DNA of 64,000 bases from Bacteroidota bacterium (GTDB lineage Bacteria > Bacteroidota > Bacteroidia > Chitinophagales > Chitinophagaceae), in NCBI GenBank assembly GCA_024640225.1, contig JAHEFK010000004.1, positions 1 through 64,000 of the forward strand, read 5' to 3'. Made by a program: the position numbers and the translations under genes. Shown here piece after piece: positions 47,318-55,684 of the stretch. The stretch's first letter is position 1. Each line of letters begins with the position of its first letter. The notes below the pieces were generated by a model, which was not told where the DNA came from, ran no database searches, and saw only the letters and a program-made list of their open reading frames with translations.

Positions 47318-47335
47318 AGTAAGTTAGAGTCGCTA

Positions 47336-47366
47336 CAAAAATACATAAGAATTCAACAATCTTCAA
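47336..47366 (-). promoter_or_regulatory. Two-part Bacteroidota promoter (TTG-N20-TATTTTTG) for recN
   Basis: On the minus strand TTG (plus 47364-47366) is followed after 20 bases by TATTTTTG (47336-47343), giving an approximately 15-base leader to the ATG at 47317. No LexA-like box was recognised. Confidence 0.65.
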
Positions 47367-47389
47367 TCGAAAACTTATTGAATTATGCC

Positions 47390-47397
47390 TACTTTTG
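47390..47397 (+). promoter_or_regulatory. -7 promoter element (TACTTTTG) abutting the rlmI-like start codon
   Basis: Exact TAnnTTTG match that ends three bases before the ATG at 47401. The expected start of transcription is at or next to the A of the ATG, so the mRNA is predicted to be leaderless. No -33 TTG is seen. Confidence 0.5.
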
Positions 47398-47400
47398 CAC

Positions 47401-48573
47401 ATGGCAAAATTTTATTTAAGAAAAAAAATTGGAGACCGCGTTGTAAATGGCCATCCTTGGGTATTTGCAAATGAATTGGGCGACAGCGAAGGCGACTATA
47501 AAGCAGGTGATATCGTAGATGTACATAGTAGTAATGGTACCTATATTGGTAGTGGCTACATTAACCCATCTTCTTTAATTCGAATAAGAATTCTAACCCG
47601 AAATAAACAAGAACCAATAAACGAGGCATTCTTCTACAACAAATTAGTGGCAGCCTGGGAATACCGAAAACAATTGGGCTATGTAGAAAATTGCCGATTA
47701 ATTTTTGGAGAGGCGGATGGCATGCCTGCTTTAATCATTGATAAATTCAATGATTATTTTGTCATTCAGTCTATGGCCTTAGGCATCGATCTTTGGAAAC
47801 AAGCAATAGTAAATGCCTTACAAAAAATCTTTAATCCTAAAGGTATTTATGAACGCAACGATGTGCCTGTAAGAGAATTGGAAGGCATGCAGCAAATAAA
47901 AGGATTTTTATCAGAACCTTTTGATACAAATATTATCATTAATGAAAACGGCTTACAGTTTCATGTAGATATTGCTAATGGTCAAAAAACGGGTTATTTC
48001 CTCGACCAACAAGATAACCGAAGAGCCATTCAGCATATTGTAAAAGGAGCTAATGTATTAGAAGCTTTTTGTTATACCGGCACCTTTTCTGTTCATGCAG
48101 CTCATTATGGCGCCAAAAAAGTTCTAGGTTTAGACATTTCTGAACAAGCCGTAGAAAAAGCTAAAGCCAACGCACGCTTAAATGGCTATCAAGATATATG
48201 TGATTTTAAAGCCGTAAATGCCTTTGATTATCTAAAACAAATTAGTAAAGAGCAGCAACAATTTGATGTGGTTATTTTAGATCCACCTGCTTTTACAAAA
48301 AGCAGAGAGCATATTCAAAAAGCAGTTACTGGCTATAAAGAAATCAACTTAAGAGGTATGAAACTCGTAAAACCGGGTGGTTTTCTTGTTAGTGCTTCTT
48401 GTACCAATCTTGTGCCTCCAGATTTATTTTTAAAAACCATTGAAATGGCAGCAAAAGATGCTAAACGAAAATTGCGTCAAGTTACATGGCAAACACAAGC
48501 GGCTGATCACCCTATTGTTTGGCACATACCCAATACGCAGTATTTAAAGTTTTTAATCGTTCAAGTGCTGTAA
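47401..48573 (+). CDS. Class I rRNA methyltransferase (RlmI-like)
   Basis: A 390-residue enzyme that methylates a cytosine C5 in 23S rRNA, by family. Order: PUA domain (residues ~1-75, ...RVVNGHPWVFANELG), EEHEE-like domain with MPALIIDKFNDYFVIQ (~100-170), then the Rossmann domain with SAM motif EAFCYTGTFSVHAAHYG and catalytic motif ILDPPAF; an SASCT motif near the C-terminus carries the catalytic Cys. The frame extends upstream to a TTG at 47395, but the -7 element overlaps it, so I start at 47401. Specific rRNA position cannot be determined. Confidence 0.9.
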   Translation: MAKFYLRKKIGDRVVNGHPWVFANELGDSEGDYKAGDIVDVHSSNGTYIGSGYINPSSLIRIRILTRNKQEPINEAFFYNKLVAAWEYRKQLGYVENCRLIFGEADGMPALIIDKFNDYFVIQSMALGIDLWKQAIVNALQKIFNPKGIYERNDVPVRELEGMQQIKGFLSEPFDTNIIINENGLQFHVDIANGQKTGYFLDQQDNRRAIQHIVKGANVLEAFCYTGTFSVHAAHYGAKKVLGLDISEQAVEKAKANARLNGYQDICDFKAVNAFDYLKQISKEQQQFDVVILDPPAFTKSREHIQKAVTGYKEINLRGMKLVKPGGFLVSASCTNLVPPDLFLKTIEMAAKDAKRKLRQVTWQTQAADHPIVWHIPNTQYLKFLIVQVL

Positions 48574-48575
48574 AT

Positions 48576-48606
48576 AAAAAAGACCTGCTTTAGCAGGTCT
48601 TTTTTA
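48576..48606. terminator. Bidirectional terminator after the rlmI-like gene
   Basis: AAAAAAGACCTGCT / AGCAGGTCTTTTTT with a short TT loop, immediately after the stop. The convergent gene ends at 48625, so it may serve both. Confidence 0.85.
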
Positions 48607-48624
48607 TTATTTTAAAATCAATGA

Positions 48625-49161
48625 TTATAATTGATTGTAGATGAACACATCTGCAGCTCTTTGAATACCATAAAACTGGAATGTTTTACGACCATATCCT
48701 TTTTTGAAATAAGCGTCTGTTTTACCTTCTTCAGGAATTGTAACCCAGTCATGATCGCCTCTTAACCAACGATAAACAGGAATGTAGTTATTGCCTCTTT
48801 TTAAAGATGCATAAAATTGTACGTGTTTACCTTCGTAACCCATTTTCATCATAGCATTATCGCTAAATTCATCTTCAATGACACTTACATGATCTTTAGT
48901 ATGTGGGTTGTACCAACCATATACAGCAACACGGCCTTCACCTGGATTTCTGTATGCTGTGAAAATAGGCTCTTTATCTGTCCATTTCCAATGCAACATT
49001 TGTCCTTCTTGGTATTCGCCTTCGGCAACTGTTACATATTCTTTATCATCTGTATTATACCAACGATATACTTTTACAAGTTCATCACTTTGTGCTTGAG
49101 CAGTAGTTGTTTTTAATAAAGAAACTAGTGCGATGGTCAGTAAGCTGAATGTTTTTTTCAT
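48625..49161 (-). CDS. Exported protein with three tandem repeats (DUF5648-like)
   Basis: 178 residues with a signal peptide ending TAQAQ. The mature protein is three copies of a ~42-residue unit with the pattern 'VYRWYN..DKEYVTVAEGE' and a following 'FTAYR/FYASLK/FQFYGIQ' segment: units begin VYRWYNTDDKEYVTVAEGE, VYGWYNPHTKDHVSVIEDE and VYRWLRGDHDWVTIPEEG. This resembles repeats of DUF5648-type lectin-like proteins (recognition by eye, unverified). No catalytic motif. Sits alone between terminator 48576 and the secA upstream region. Function unknown; carbohydrate binding is a guess. Confidence 0.68.
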   Translation of the reverse strand: MKKTFSLLTIALVSLLKTTTAQAQSDELVKVYRWYNTDDKEYVTVAEGEYQEGQMLHWKWTDKEPIFTAYRNPGEGRVAVYGWYNPHTKDHVSVIEDEFSDNAMMKMGYEGKHVQFYASLKRGNNYIPVYRWLRGDHDWVTIPEEGKTDAYFKKGYGRKTFQFYGIQRAADVFIYNQL

Positions 49162-49417
49162 AATCAGTTATTAATATTTTCAAAATCTCCAACAAAATAC
49201 ATAAAAAAATCATTTAAAAACAACTGATTTACTACTTTTTTTATAAATCTTTAAAAAATTGCCAATTCGGTTTGTTCAAATGCGGCATTTGGCATAGTTT
49301 TGGAGCCCTTTTCAGACGAGTTGACATATTTTAGGCGAATGCACGAAATTTGATACCTCTATAGTGTGAAAACGAATAATTTATAATTCAACCTAAACCT
49401 TAATAAACTTATTTTAA
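49162..49417. other. Spacer between the triple-repeat gene and secA
   Basis: 256 bases. I find no gene, tRNA or hairpin of note. The left part is very AT-rich; nothing in it matches TAnnTTTG exactly, so the secA promoter is not identified. Confidence 0.4.
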
Positions 49418-52400
49418 ATGATTGGCTTTATATCTAAACTTTTTGGCGGAAACAAATCTGATAAAGACGTAAAAAAACTATTACCCATCGTTAGCGAAAT
49501 CAATGCTCATTACGAAAGCTATAAGCAACTAAGCAATGATGCATTAAGAAATAAAACAGTTGAATTTAAAAGCCGCATACAAAATCACATCAGTACTATA
49601 AATGCAGCAATCAGTTCGAAAAAAGAGGAAAGCTCAACTATAGCAAGTACAGATATGCATGCCTTAGAAACTGTATTTACAGAGATAGACACCTTAATTA
49701 AAAAGAGAGATGAGCAAATAGAAGAAATATTAAACCAAATACTTCCAGAGGCATTTGCAGTAATAAAAGAAACAGCTCGTCGTTTTAAAGAAAATACTAC
49801 AATTGAAGCAACAGCAACCAATTTAGATAGAGATTTATCAATTAATCGCGAATACATCCGCATTGAAGGCGACAAAGCATACTTTAATAATTCATGGAAA
49901 GCAGCCGGCAGCCAAGTTACTTGGAACATGTTGCACTATGATGTTCAGTTAATTGGGGGTATCATTTTACATCAAGGAAAAATTGCCGAGATGGCTACGG
50001 GGGAAGGTAAAACCTTGGTTTCTACGCTCCCTTCTTACCTTAATGCCTTAGCTGGCGAAGGCGTTCACTTAGTTACTGTAAATAATTACTTAGCTATCCG
50101 TGACCAAGAATGGAATGGCCCAATATTCGAATGGTTGGGATTGAGAGTAGATTGTATCGACAAACATCAACCTAATACAGAAGCTCGAAGAAATGCCTAT
50201 TTGGCAGACATTACCTACGGAACTAATAATGAATTTGGCTTTGACTACTTAAGAGATAATATGGTGCACAGCCCAGAAGAAATGGTGCAACGTAAACATC
50301 ATTTTGCCATGGTAGATGAAGTAGATAGTGTATTAATTGATGACGCTCGTACACCATTAATCATATCAGGGCCCGTACCTAAAGGTGATCAACAACAATT
50401 TCACTTATTAAAACCACGTATCGAATATTTACTTGCAGAACAACGAAAAATTGTCAATAACAGTTTAACAGAAGCGAAAAAATTAATTAGCGAAGGGAAA
50501 ATTGATAAAGAAACGGGTGGTTTAGCACTATTTAGAGCCTACAGAGGATTACCTAAGAATAGTGCCTTAATCAAATTCTTAAGTGAAGATGGGAATAAAC
50601 AAATTTTGCAAAAAGTAGAAAATTACTATTTAGGAGAGCAACAAAGAAATATGCCTATTGTAGATAGTGAACTTTATTTCACCATCGATGAAAAGAACAA
50701 TAGTGTAGACCTTACACAAAAAGGCTTGTCGTTGATCACCGGCAATGGTGAAGACGCCAACTTCTTTGTTTTGCCAGATATTGCAACCATGCTTACCGCT
50801 ATTGAAGAAACAGCTACAAGCCCTGAAGAAAAAACACAACAAAAAGAAGCCTTACTTCAAGATTATGCTACCAAAGCTGATCGTATCCATTCCCTTCAAC
50901 AATTATTAAAAGCTTATACGCTTTTTGATAAAGATGTGGAATATGTAGTGATGGATGGAAAAGTAAAAATAGTTGACGAACAAACGGGCCGTATTCTAGA
51001 TGGTCGCCGATACAGTGATGGATTACATCAAGCAATTGAAACAAAAGAAAATGTAACGGTAGAAGCAGCTACGCAAACATTTGCAACCGTTACATTACAG
51101 AACTTTTTTAGAATGTACCACAAACTATGTGGTATGACCGGTACGGCGGAAACAGAAGCAGGCGAATTCTGGGAAATTTATAAATTAGATGTTGTATCCA
51201 TACCTACGAATATTCCAATTTCTAGAAAAGATCAACAAGATTTAGTTTACAAAACAAAACGTGAAAAATATAAAGCCGTAATAGACGAAATAGAACAATT
51301 GCGAGAAAAAGGAAGACCTGTTTTAGTGGGTACTACCTCTGTAGAAGTTTCTGAATTGCTAAGTAGAATGTTGCAACAAAAGAAAATCCCACACAATGTT
51401 TTGAATGCAAAACAACACGAACGGGAAGCGCAAATTGTTGCTGAGGCTGGTTTGGCTGGAGCCGTTACCATTGCTACCAATATGGCTGGGCGTGGTACCG
51501 ATATTAAATTAGGTGCAGGCGTAAAAGAAGCTGGTGGATTGGCAATTATTGGTACAGAACGACATGAAAGTCGTAGGGTCGATCGCCAATTACGTGGTCG
51601 TGCTGGCCGTCAAGGTGACCCCGGATCTTCTCAATTCTTTGTTTCTTTAGAAGATGATTTAATGCGTTTATTTGGTTCAGAAAGAATTGCTTCTTTGATG
51701 GATCGTATGGGCCATAAAGATGGAGAAGTATTGCAACACAGCATGATTACCAATTCTATTGAGCGTGCACAGAAAAAAGTAGAAGAAAATAACTTTGGTA
51801 TTCGTAAAAACCTATTAGAGTATGACGATGTAATGAATACACAGCGTAATGCTATTTACAAAAGAAGAAATCATGCTCTATTAGGCGAGCGCTTATCGAT
51901 CGATATCGACAATGCTATGTATGATGTTTGTGCCGATTTTGCGCAGCAATTTGACAACCAAAGAGATGAGCAAGCATTTAAATTAGAGGTAATTAAGCAC
52001 TTAGCGATAGAACCTTCTTTAGATGGCATTAATTTTGCTAAAGCCGATACGCAACAAATTGCAGAGCATTTATATCAGCAAGTAGCTGCTTTTTACGAGC
52101 ATAAATGGAACAGTATTCAACAGCAAATGTTGCCTTCTTTAAAACAAATCTACAATGATAATCATCAAGCACCAGGCAATATTGTAGTGCCTTTTACAGA
52201 TGGTATTCGTGGCTTACAAATCTACTTGCCTTTGCAAGAAAGCATAGAACAAGAAGGGAAAACAGTTTCTAAAACCTTAGAAAAAAATATCACATTAGCC
52301 CTTATTGATGATGCATGGAAAGATCATTTAAGAGGCATGGATGATTTGCGTCAATCTGTTAGAAATGCTACGTACGAACAAAAAGATCCATTGTTGATAT

Positions 52401-52726
52401 ATAAATTTGAAGCATTCAAGTTATTCCAACAAATGATGTTGGATACCAACAAAACGATTATTTCTTTCTTAATGCGTGCGGGTATTCCAGTCGAAAACGG
52501 CCCGGAAACTGTAAAGTCAATTCCTAATCAGCATACCGATATGAGTCGTATGCGTACAGAGCACGAGCAATTTGGCGACGACCAAGCAGAGCATGATGCT
52601 AGCTACACCAACACAGAAGCGCCTAAACGCATGCCTATAGAAGCAGCGCCAAAAATTGGCCGAAACGATGTTTGTCCATGTGGAAGTGGCAAAAAATTCA
52701 AGTCTTGTCATGGGCGAGGTGCTTAG
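49418..52726 (+). CDS. secA: Preprotein translocase ATPase SecA
   Basis: A 1102-residue motor that pushes unfolded preproteins through SecYEG. The Walker A motif TGEGKT lies at residues 194-199, DEVDSVLIDDARTPLI follows in NBD1, the preprotein-binding and helical scaffold regions are present, RGRAGRQGDPGSSQFFVS is in NBD2, and the C-terminal zinc site is Cys1086, Cys1088, Cys1097 and His1098 in CPCGSGKKFKSCHG. It is about 200 residues longer than E. coli SecA because of an N-terminal extension with a ~45-residue insertion (~65-115) and insertions in the preprotein region, typical of Bacteroidota. It has its own terminator at 52752. Confidence 0.97.
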   Translation: MIGFISKLFGGNKSDKDVKKLLPIVSEINAHYESYKQLSNDALRNKTVEFKSRIQNHISTINAAISSKKEESSTIASTDMHALETVFTEIDTLIKKRDEQIEEILNQILPEAFAVIKETARRFKENTTIEATATNLDRDLSINREYIRIEGDKAYFNNSWKAAGSQVTWNMLHYDVQLIGGIILHQGKIAEMATGEGKTLVSTLPSYLNALAGEGVHLVTVNNYLAIRDQEWNGPIFEWLGLRVDCIDKHQPNTEARRNAYLADITYGTNNEFGFDYLRDNMVHSPEEMVQRKHHFAMVDEVDSVLIDDARTPLIISGPVPKGDQQQFHLLKPRIEYLLAEQRKIVNNSLTEAKKLISEGKIDKETGGLALFRAYRGLPKNSALIKFLSEDGNKQILQKVENYYLGEQQRNMPIVDSELYFTIDEKNNSVDLTQKGLSLITGNGEDANFFVLPDIATMLTAIEETATSPEEKTQQKEALLQDYATKADRIHSLQQLLKAYTLFDKDVEYVVMDGKVKIVDEQTGRILDGRRYSDGLHQAIETKENVTVEAATQTFATVTLQNFFRMYHKLCGMTGTAETEAGEFWEIYKLDVVSIPTNIPISRKDQQDLVYKTKREKYKAVIDEIEQLREKGRPVLVGTTSVEVSELLSRMLQQKKIPHNVLNAKQHEREAQIVAEAGLAGAVTIATNMAGRGTDIKLGAGVKEAGGLAIIGTERHESRRVDRQLRGRAGRQGDPGSSQFFVSLEDDLMRLFGSERIASLMDRMGHKDGEVLQHSMITNSIERAQKKVEENNFGIRKNLLEYDDVMNTQRNAIYKRRNHALLGERLSIDIDNAMYDVCADFAQQFDNQRDEQAFKLEVIKHLAIEPSLDGINFAKADTQQIAEHLYQQVAAFYEHKWNSIQQQMLPSLKQIYNDNHQAPGNIVVPFTDGIRGLQIYLPLQESIEQEGKTVSKTLEKNITLALIDDAWKDHLRGMDDLRQSVRNATYEQKDPLLIYKFEAFKLFQQMMLDTNKTIISFLMRAGIPVENGPETVKSIPNQHTDMSRMRTEHEQFGDDQAEHDASYTNTEAPKRMPIEAAPKIGRNDVCPCGSGKKFKSCHGRGA

Positions 52727-52751
52727 TACATGTTGATTTTATAAATTGTTG

Positions 52752-52779
52752 AGGCATTTCTTAGGAAATGCCTTTTTTT
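52752..52779 (+). terminator. Rho-independent terminator after secA
   Basis: AGGCATTTC / GAAATGCCT with a TTAG loop and a T run, 25 bases past the secA stop. Confidence 0.85.
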
Positions 52780-52855
52780 ATTAACTAAAAAATGGCAACT
52801 TATTAACAAAATAAATTTAGATAGCTAATAGTCTTTTTAATCATTTCCTTTTTAC

Positions 52856-52863
52856 TATTTTTG
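52856..52863 (+). promoter_or_regulatory. -7 promoter element (TATTTTTG) for the DUF6580 gene
   Basis: Exact TAnnTTTG match. It overlaps the TTG at 52861 that would otherwise extend the frame, so the ATG at 52897 is the start; the leader is about 30 bases. Confidence 0.5.
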
Positions 52864-52896
52864 CTTACCCAAAAAAGGATAAATACTCTAAATTTC

Positions 52897-53487
52897 ATGA
52901 AAAACAATAACCACTCACTCCTACTTGCCGTATTATTAATTATAGCTGCAGCAGCGCTTCGCGTTGTAAATGCAGAAATGCATTTATATGCATTGGCACC
53001 AATAGCAGCATTAGGCATTTTTGCTGGCGCAACCATTCGCAATCGTTCAAATGCGTTTATCGTTACGCTTGCCGCTCAATTTTTATCGGATTGTTATTTC
53101 CAATTTTTCACTAATACGCCAGGGTTTTATGGCATATCACAATTGTTCAATTATGGTGCAATGGCCTTAGTTACTTTTATTGGCATGCAGATGCAAACTA
53201 GAAAAGCACTATCCGTTCTTGGCTATACCCTTTCAGGATCTCTAGTATTCTTTGTATTGTCAAATTTTGGCGTTTGGATTCATGAGTGTTTTGCAAACCC
53301 GGCAACACGCATGTATAGTGCGGATCTTAGTGGTTTGGCTCAAACATTCTTAATGGCCTTACCTTTTTACACACCAACAGGCACAAACTTATTTTTCAAT
53401 GCACTCGTAAGCGATTTATTTTGCAGCGGTGTATTGTTTGGCGCTTTTGCATTATTACAAAAAAGAGCAAGCGTTAAAAGCATTTAA
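52897..53487 (+). CDS. DUF6580 family integral membrane protein
   Basis: 196 residues, five to six hydrophobic helices. The pattern 'ALAPIAALGIFAGA', 'FGVWIHECFANPATRMYS' and 'LPFYTPTGTNLFFNALVSDLFCSGVLFGAFAL' matches the DUF6580 family, thought to be ECF-transporter-like (annotation from family knowledge). The frame runs upstream to a TTG at 52861, but the -7 element overlaps that codon, so I use the ATG at 52897. Substrate unknown. It ends 26 bases before the acyl-CoA dehydrogenase gene. Confidence 0.8.
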   Translation: MKNNNHSLLLAVLLIIAAAALRVVNAEMHLYALAPIAALGIFAGATIRNRSNAFIVTLAAQFLSDCYFQFFTNTPGFYGISQLFNYGAMALVTFIGMQMQTRKALSVLGYTLSGSLVFFVLSNFGVWIHECFANPATRMYSADLSGLAQTFLMALPFYTPTGTNLFFNALVSDLFCSGVLFGAFALLQKRASVKSI

Positions 53488-53513
53488 CTAATTTTTCACG
53501 CATAGTTTAGTAT

Positions 53514-54653
53514 ATGAATTTTCAATTAACAGAAGAGCAAATTGCTGTGCAAATGGCAGCAAGAGATTTTGCCAAAAATGAATTATTACCAGGCGTTATC
53601 GAGCGCGATGATCAACAAAAATTTGCTACCGATCAAATCAAGAAATTAGGTGAGTTAGGCTTTATGGGCATGATGGTAGATCCTAAATATGGTGGATCTG
53701 GCATGGATACCATTTCTTATGTATTAGCAATGGAGGAAATTTCAAAAGTAGATGCATCGGTTTCTGTATGTATGAGCGTAAACAACTCCTTAGTATGTTA
53801 TGGCATTGAGAAATACGCAAATGAAGAACAAAAACAAAAATACTTAGTACCCTTAGCAAGTGGACAAAAAATTGGTGCGTTCTTATTAAGCGAACCAGAA
53901 GCAGGATCAGATGCTACTTCACAAAGAACAACCGCAGAAGATAAAGGTGATTACTACTTATTAAACGGTACAAAAAACTGGATCACGAATGGCAATTCGG
54001 CATCTTATTATTTAGTAATTGCACAAACCTATCCAGAAAAAGGCCACAAAGGTATTAATGTATTTATAGTTGAGAAAGAATGGGCTGGGGTAACAGTAGG
54101 TGCTAAAGAAAATAAAATGGGTATCCGTAGTAGTGATACACACAGCATCATGTTCCAAGATGTGAAAGTACCTAAAGAAAATAGAATAGGCGAAGATGGC
54201 TTTGGTTTCAAATTTGCTATGCAAACACTTTCAGGTGGACGTATAGGCATTGCTGCCCAAGCGTTAGGTATTGCAAGTGGTGCTTACGAATTGGCCTTAA
54301 AGTATTCAAAAGAACGTAAAGCGTTTGGAACAGAAATTTCAAATCATCAAGCTATTGCATTTAAGTTAGCCGATATGGCAACGGAAATTGAAGCGGCTCG
54401 TTTACTATGTTTAAAATCAGCATGGGAAAAAGATAATCACATGGATTATGCTCAATCTTCTGCTATTGCTAAATTGTTTGCATCAGAAATTGCACAACGT
54501 GTTACTAATGAAGCCGTACAAGTACATGGCGGCTATGGTTATGTAAAAGAATTCCACGTGGAGCGTCTTATGCGTGATGCAAAAATTACGCAGATTTATG
54601 AAGGTACTAGTGAGGTACAAAAAATTGTAATCAGTAGAAGTATTCTTAAATAA
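53514..54653 (+). CDS. Acyl-CoA dehydrogenase (short/branched-chain type)
   Basis: A 379-residue FAD flavoprotein that introduces the alpha-beta double bond into acyl-CoA thioesters. Order: helical N-domain, beta middle domain with LLSEPEAGSDA and WITNGNSASYYLV, and C-domain with QALGIASGAYE, ERKAFGTEISNHQAIAFKLADMAT and HGGYGYVKEFHVERLMRDAKITQIYEGTSE. The catalytic base is Glu363 in YEGTSE, as in short/medium-chain enzymes. Electron transfer flavoprotein genes are not adjacent. Chain-length preference is not decided. Confidence 0.94.
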   Translation: MNFQLTEEQIAVQMAARDFAKNELLPGVIERDDQQKFATDQIKKLGELGFMGMMVDPKYGGSGMDTISYVLAMEEISKVDASVSVCMSVNNSLVCYGIEKYANEEQKQKYLVPLASGQKIGAFLLSEPEAGSDATSQRTTAEDKGDYYLLNGTKNWITNGNSASYYLVIAQTYPEKGHKGINVFIVEKEWAGVTVGAKENKMGIRSSDTHSIMFQDVKVPKENRIGEDGFGFKFAMQTLSGGRIGIAAQALGIASGAYELALKYSKERKAFGTEISNHQAIAFKLADMATEIEAARLLCLKSAWEKDNHMDYAQSSAIAKLFASEIAQRVTNEAVQVHGGYGYVKEFHVERLMRDAKITQIYEGTSEVQKIVISRSILK

Positions 54654-54671
54654 AATAAAATTAAGACAAAT

Positions 54672-54707
54672 AAAAAAGAAGCCAATCAGATGATTGGCTT
54701 CTTTTTT
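54672..54707. terminator. Bidirectional terminator after the acyl-CoA dehydrogenase gene
   Basis: A 17-bp stem, AAAAAAGAAGCCAATCA / TGATTGGCTTCTTTTTT, with a two-base centre. The convergent lipoprotein gene ends at 54727. Confidence 0.85.
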
Positions 54708-54726
54708 ATGTTGCAAGGTTTGTAGT

Positions 54727-55539
54727 TTATGGCAAAGTAATAGTAGTTACTACCCCATTATTAGTTAAAGTTGCTTGATTGTCACAAGCACCATTACCAT
54801 AATCAATAATGCGAATAGTACCATTCGGCACCGTCACTTGTACCGTACCCTCTTTAATCCAATTACAAGAGCGCGCAATTGATAGCCCTTTAGTTATTAA
54901 ATGCGTTACTTGAGTGCCATTTGGACGTGTTACGATCCAACTTCCTGTAACATTATAACTATCATCAGTTTTTGTAGTAGTTGCATATCCTGTAATCCAA
55001 GTGCGGGTTTTTGAACCTGATACTTGAATCGTCCCTGCACCGCTTGCTAAGATAATAGAAGCGTTGGTGTTAACCGTACAATAGATTTGATTATTTGCAT
55101 TTAAACCCATGTTGGTGACTGTTTTAGTACCAATCACTTGATTGTTATTAACGAAATAATTGCTGAATGTAATGGTATGTATAGATCCACTGTCTTTATA
55201 TTTCCCAGTATAACTTACTAAAATTGTACCTCTTCTATACTTTCCATCACTGCATAAACAATTGGTTGTACCAAAATTAATAGTAATCGTATGTGGGACA
55301 GCAATCGTATCTCTGGTAATAGTAGCACACTGGCTAGTAGTTTTGAAAGTGCTCAGTGAATTACTTTCTGATGCTTGGTCAGCAATATCCAATATATCGG
55401 AGAATGTTTGCTCTGCAGTTGCATGTTCGGTAGCAAATCCGGTATCTTCTACGCTTGATGTTTTTTTACATGCAGTTAGATAAACAGCTGTACTCCATAG
55501 CATTATACCTGCGAGTACAATAAAAAAATGTTTTTTCAT
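54727..55539 (-). CDS. Hypothetical lipoprotein
   Basis: 270 residues with a lipoprotein signal and lipobox LTAC, so the Cys is residue 24. The mature part is Thr/Asn/Ser-rich and predicted mostly beta ('TINFGTTNCLCSDGKYRRGTILVSYTGKYKDSGSIHTITFSNYFVNNNQVIGTKTVT'). Four Cys in the mature part may form disulfides. The type is widespread in Bacteroidota as an uncharacterised lipoprotein. It sits alone, diverging from the DEAD helicase gene. Function unknown. Confidence 0.7.
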   Translation of the reverse strand: MKKHFFIVLAGIMLWSTAVYLTACKKTSSVEDTGFATEHATAEQTFSDILDIADQASESNSLSTFKTTSQCATITRDTIAVPHTITINFGTTNCLCSDGKYRRGTILVSYTGKYKDSGSIHTITFSNYFVNNNQVIGTKTVTNMGLNANNQIYCTVNTNASIILASGAGTIQVSGSKTRTWITGYATTTKTDDSYNVTGSWIVTRPNGTQVTHLITKGLSIARSCNWIKEGTVQVTVPNGTIRIIDYGNGACDNQATLTNNGVVTTITLP

Positions 55540-55650
55540 AGTTACTTAGTTTTAATGTTGTTGATTTGACTTTTTATTTACTTAATAGTTTAATGATACA
55601 CGTAATTATCCTAAATTAAGGTTAAAACACCAAAATAGCCAAATAATGCG

Positions 55651-55658
55651 TACCTTTG
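55651..55658 (+). promoter_or_regulatory. -7 promoter element (TACCTTTG) for the DEAD-box helicase
   Basis: Exact TAnnTTTG match about 26 bases upstream of the ATG at 55685. No TTG at -33. Confidence 0.55.
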
Positions 55659-55684
55659 CGCTTCAATAATATAAGTTCTTACTA

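Noticed and set aside
47318-47400. LexA/SOS box between recN and the rlmI-like gene
   Set aside because: I could not recognise a palindromic LexA-type site; only the promoter elements are visible.
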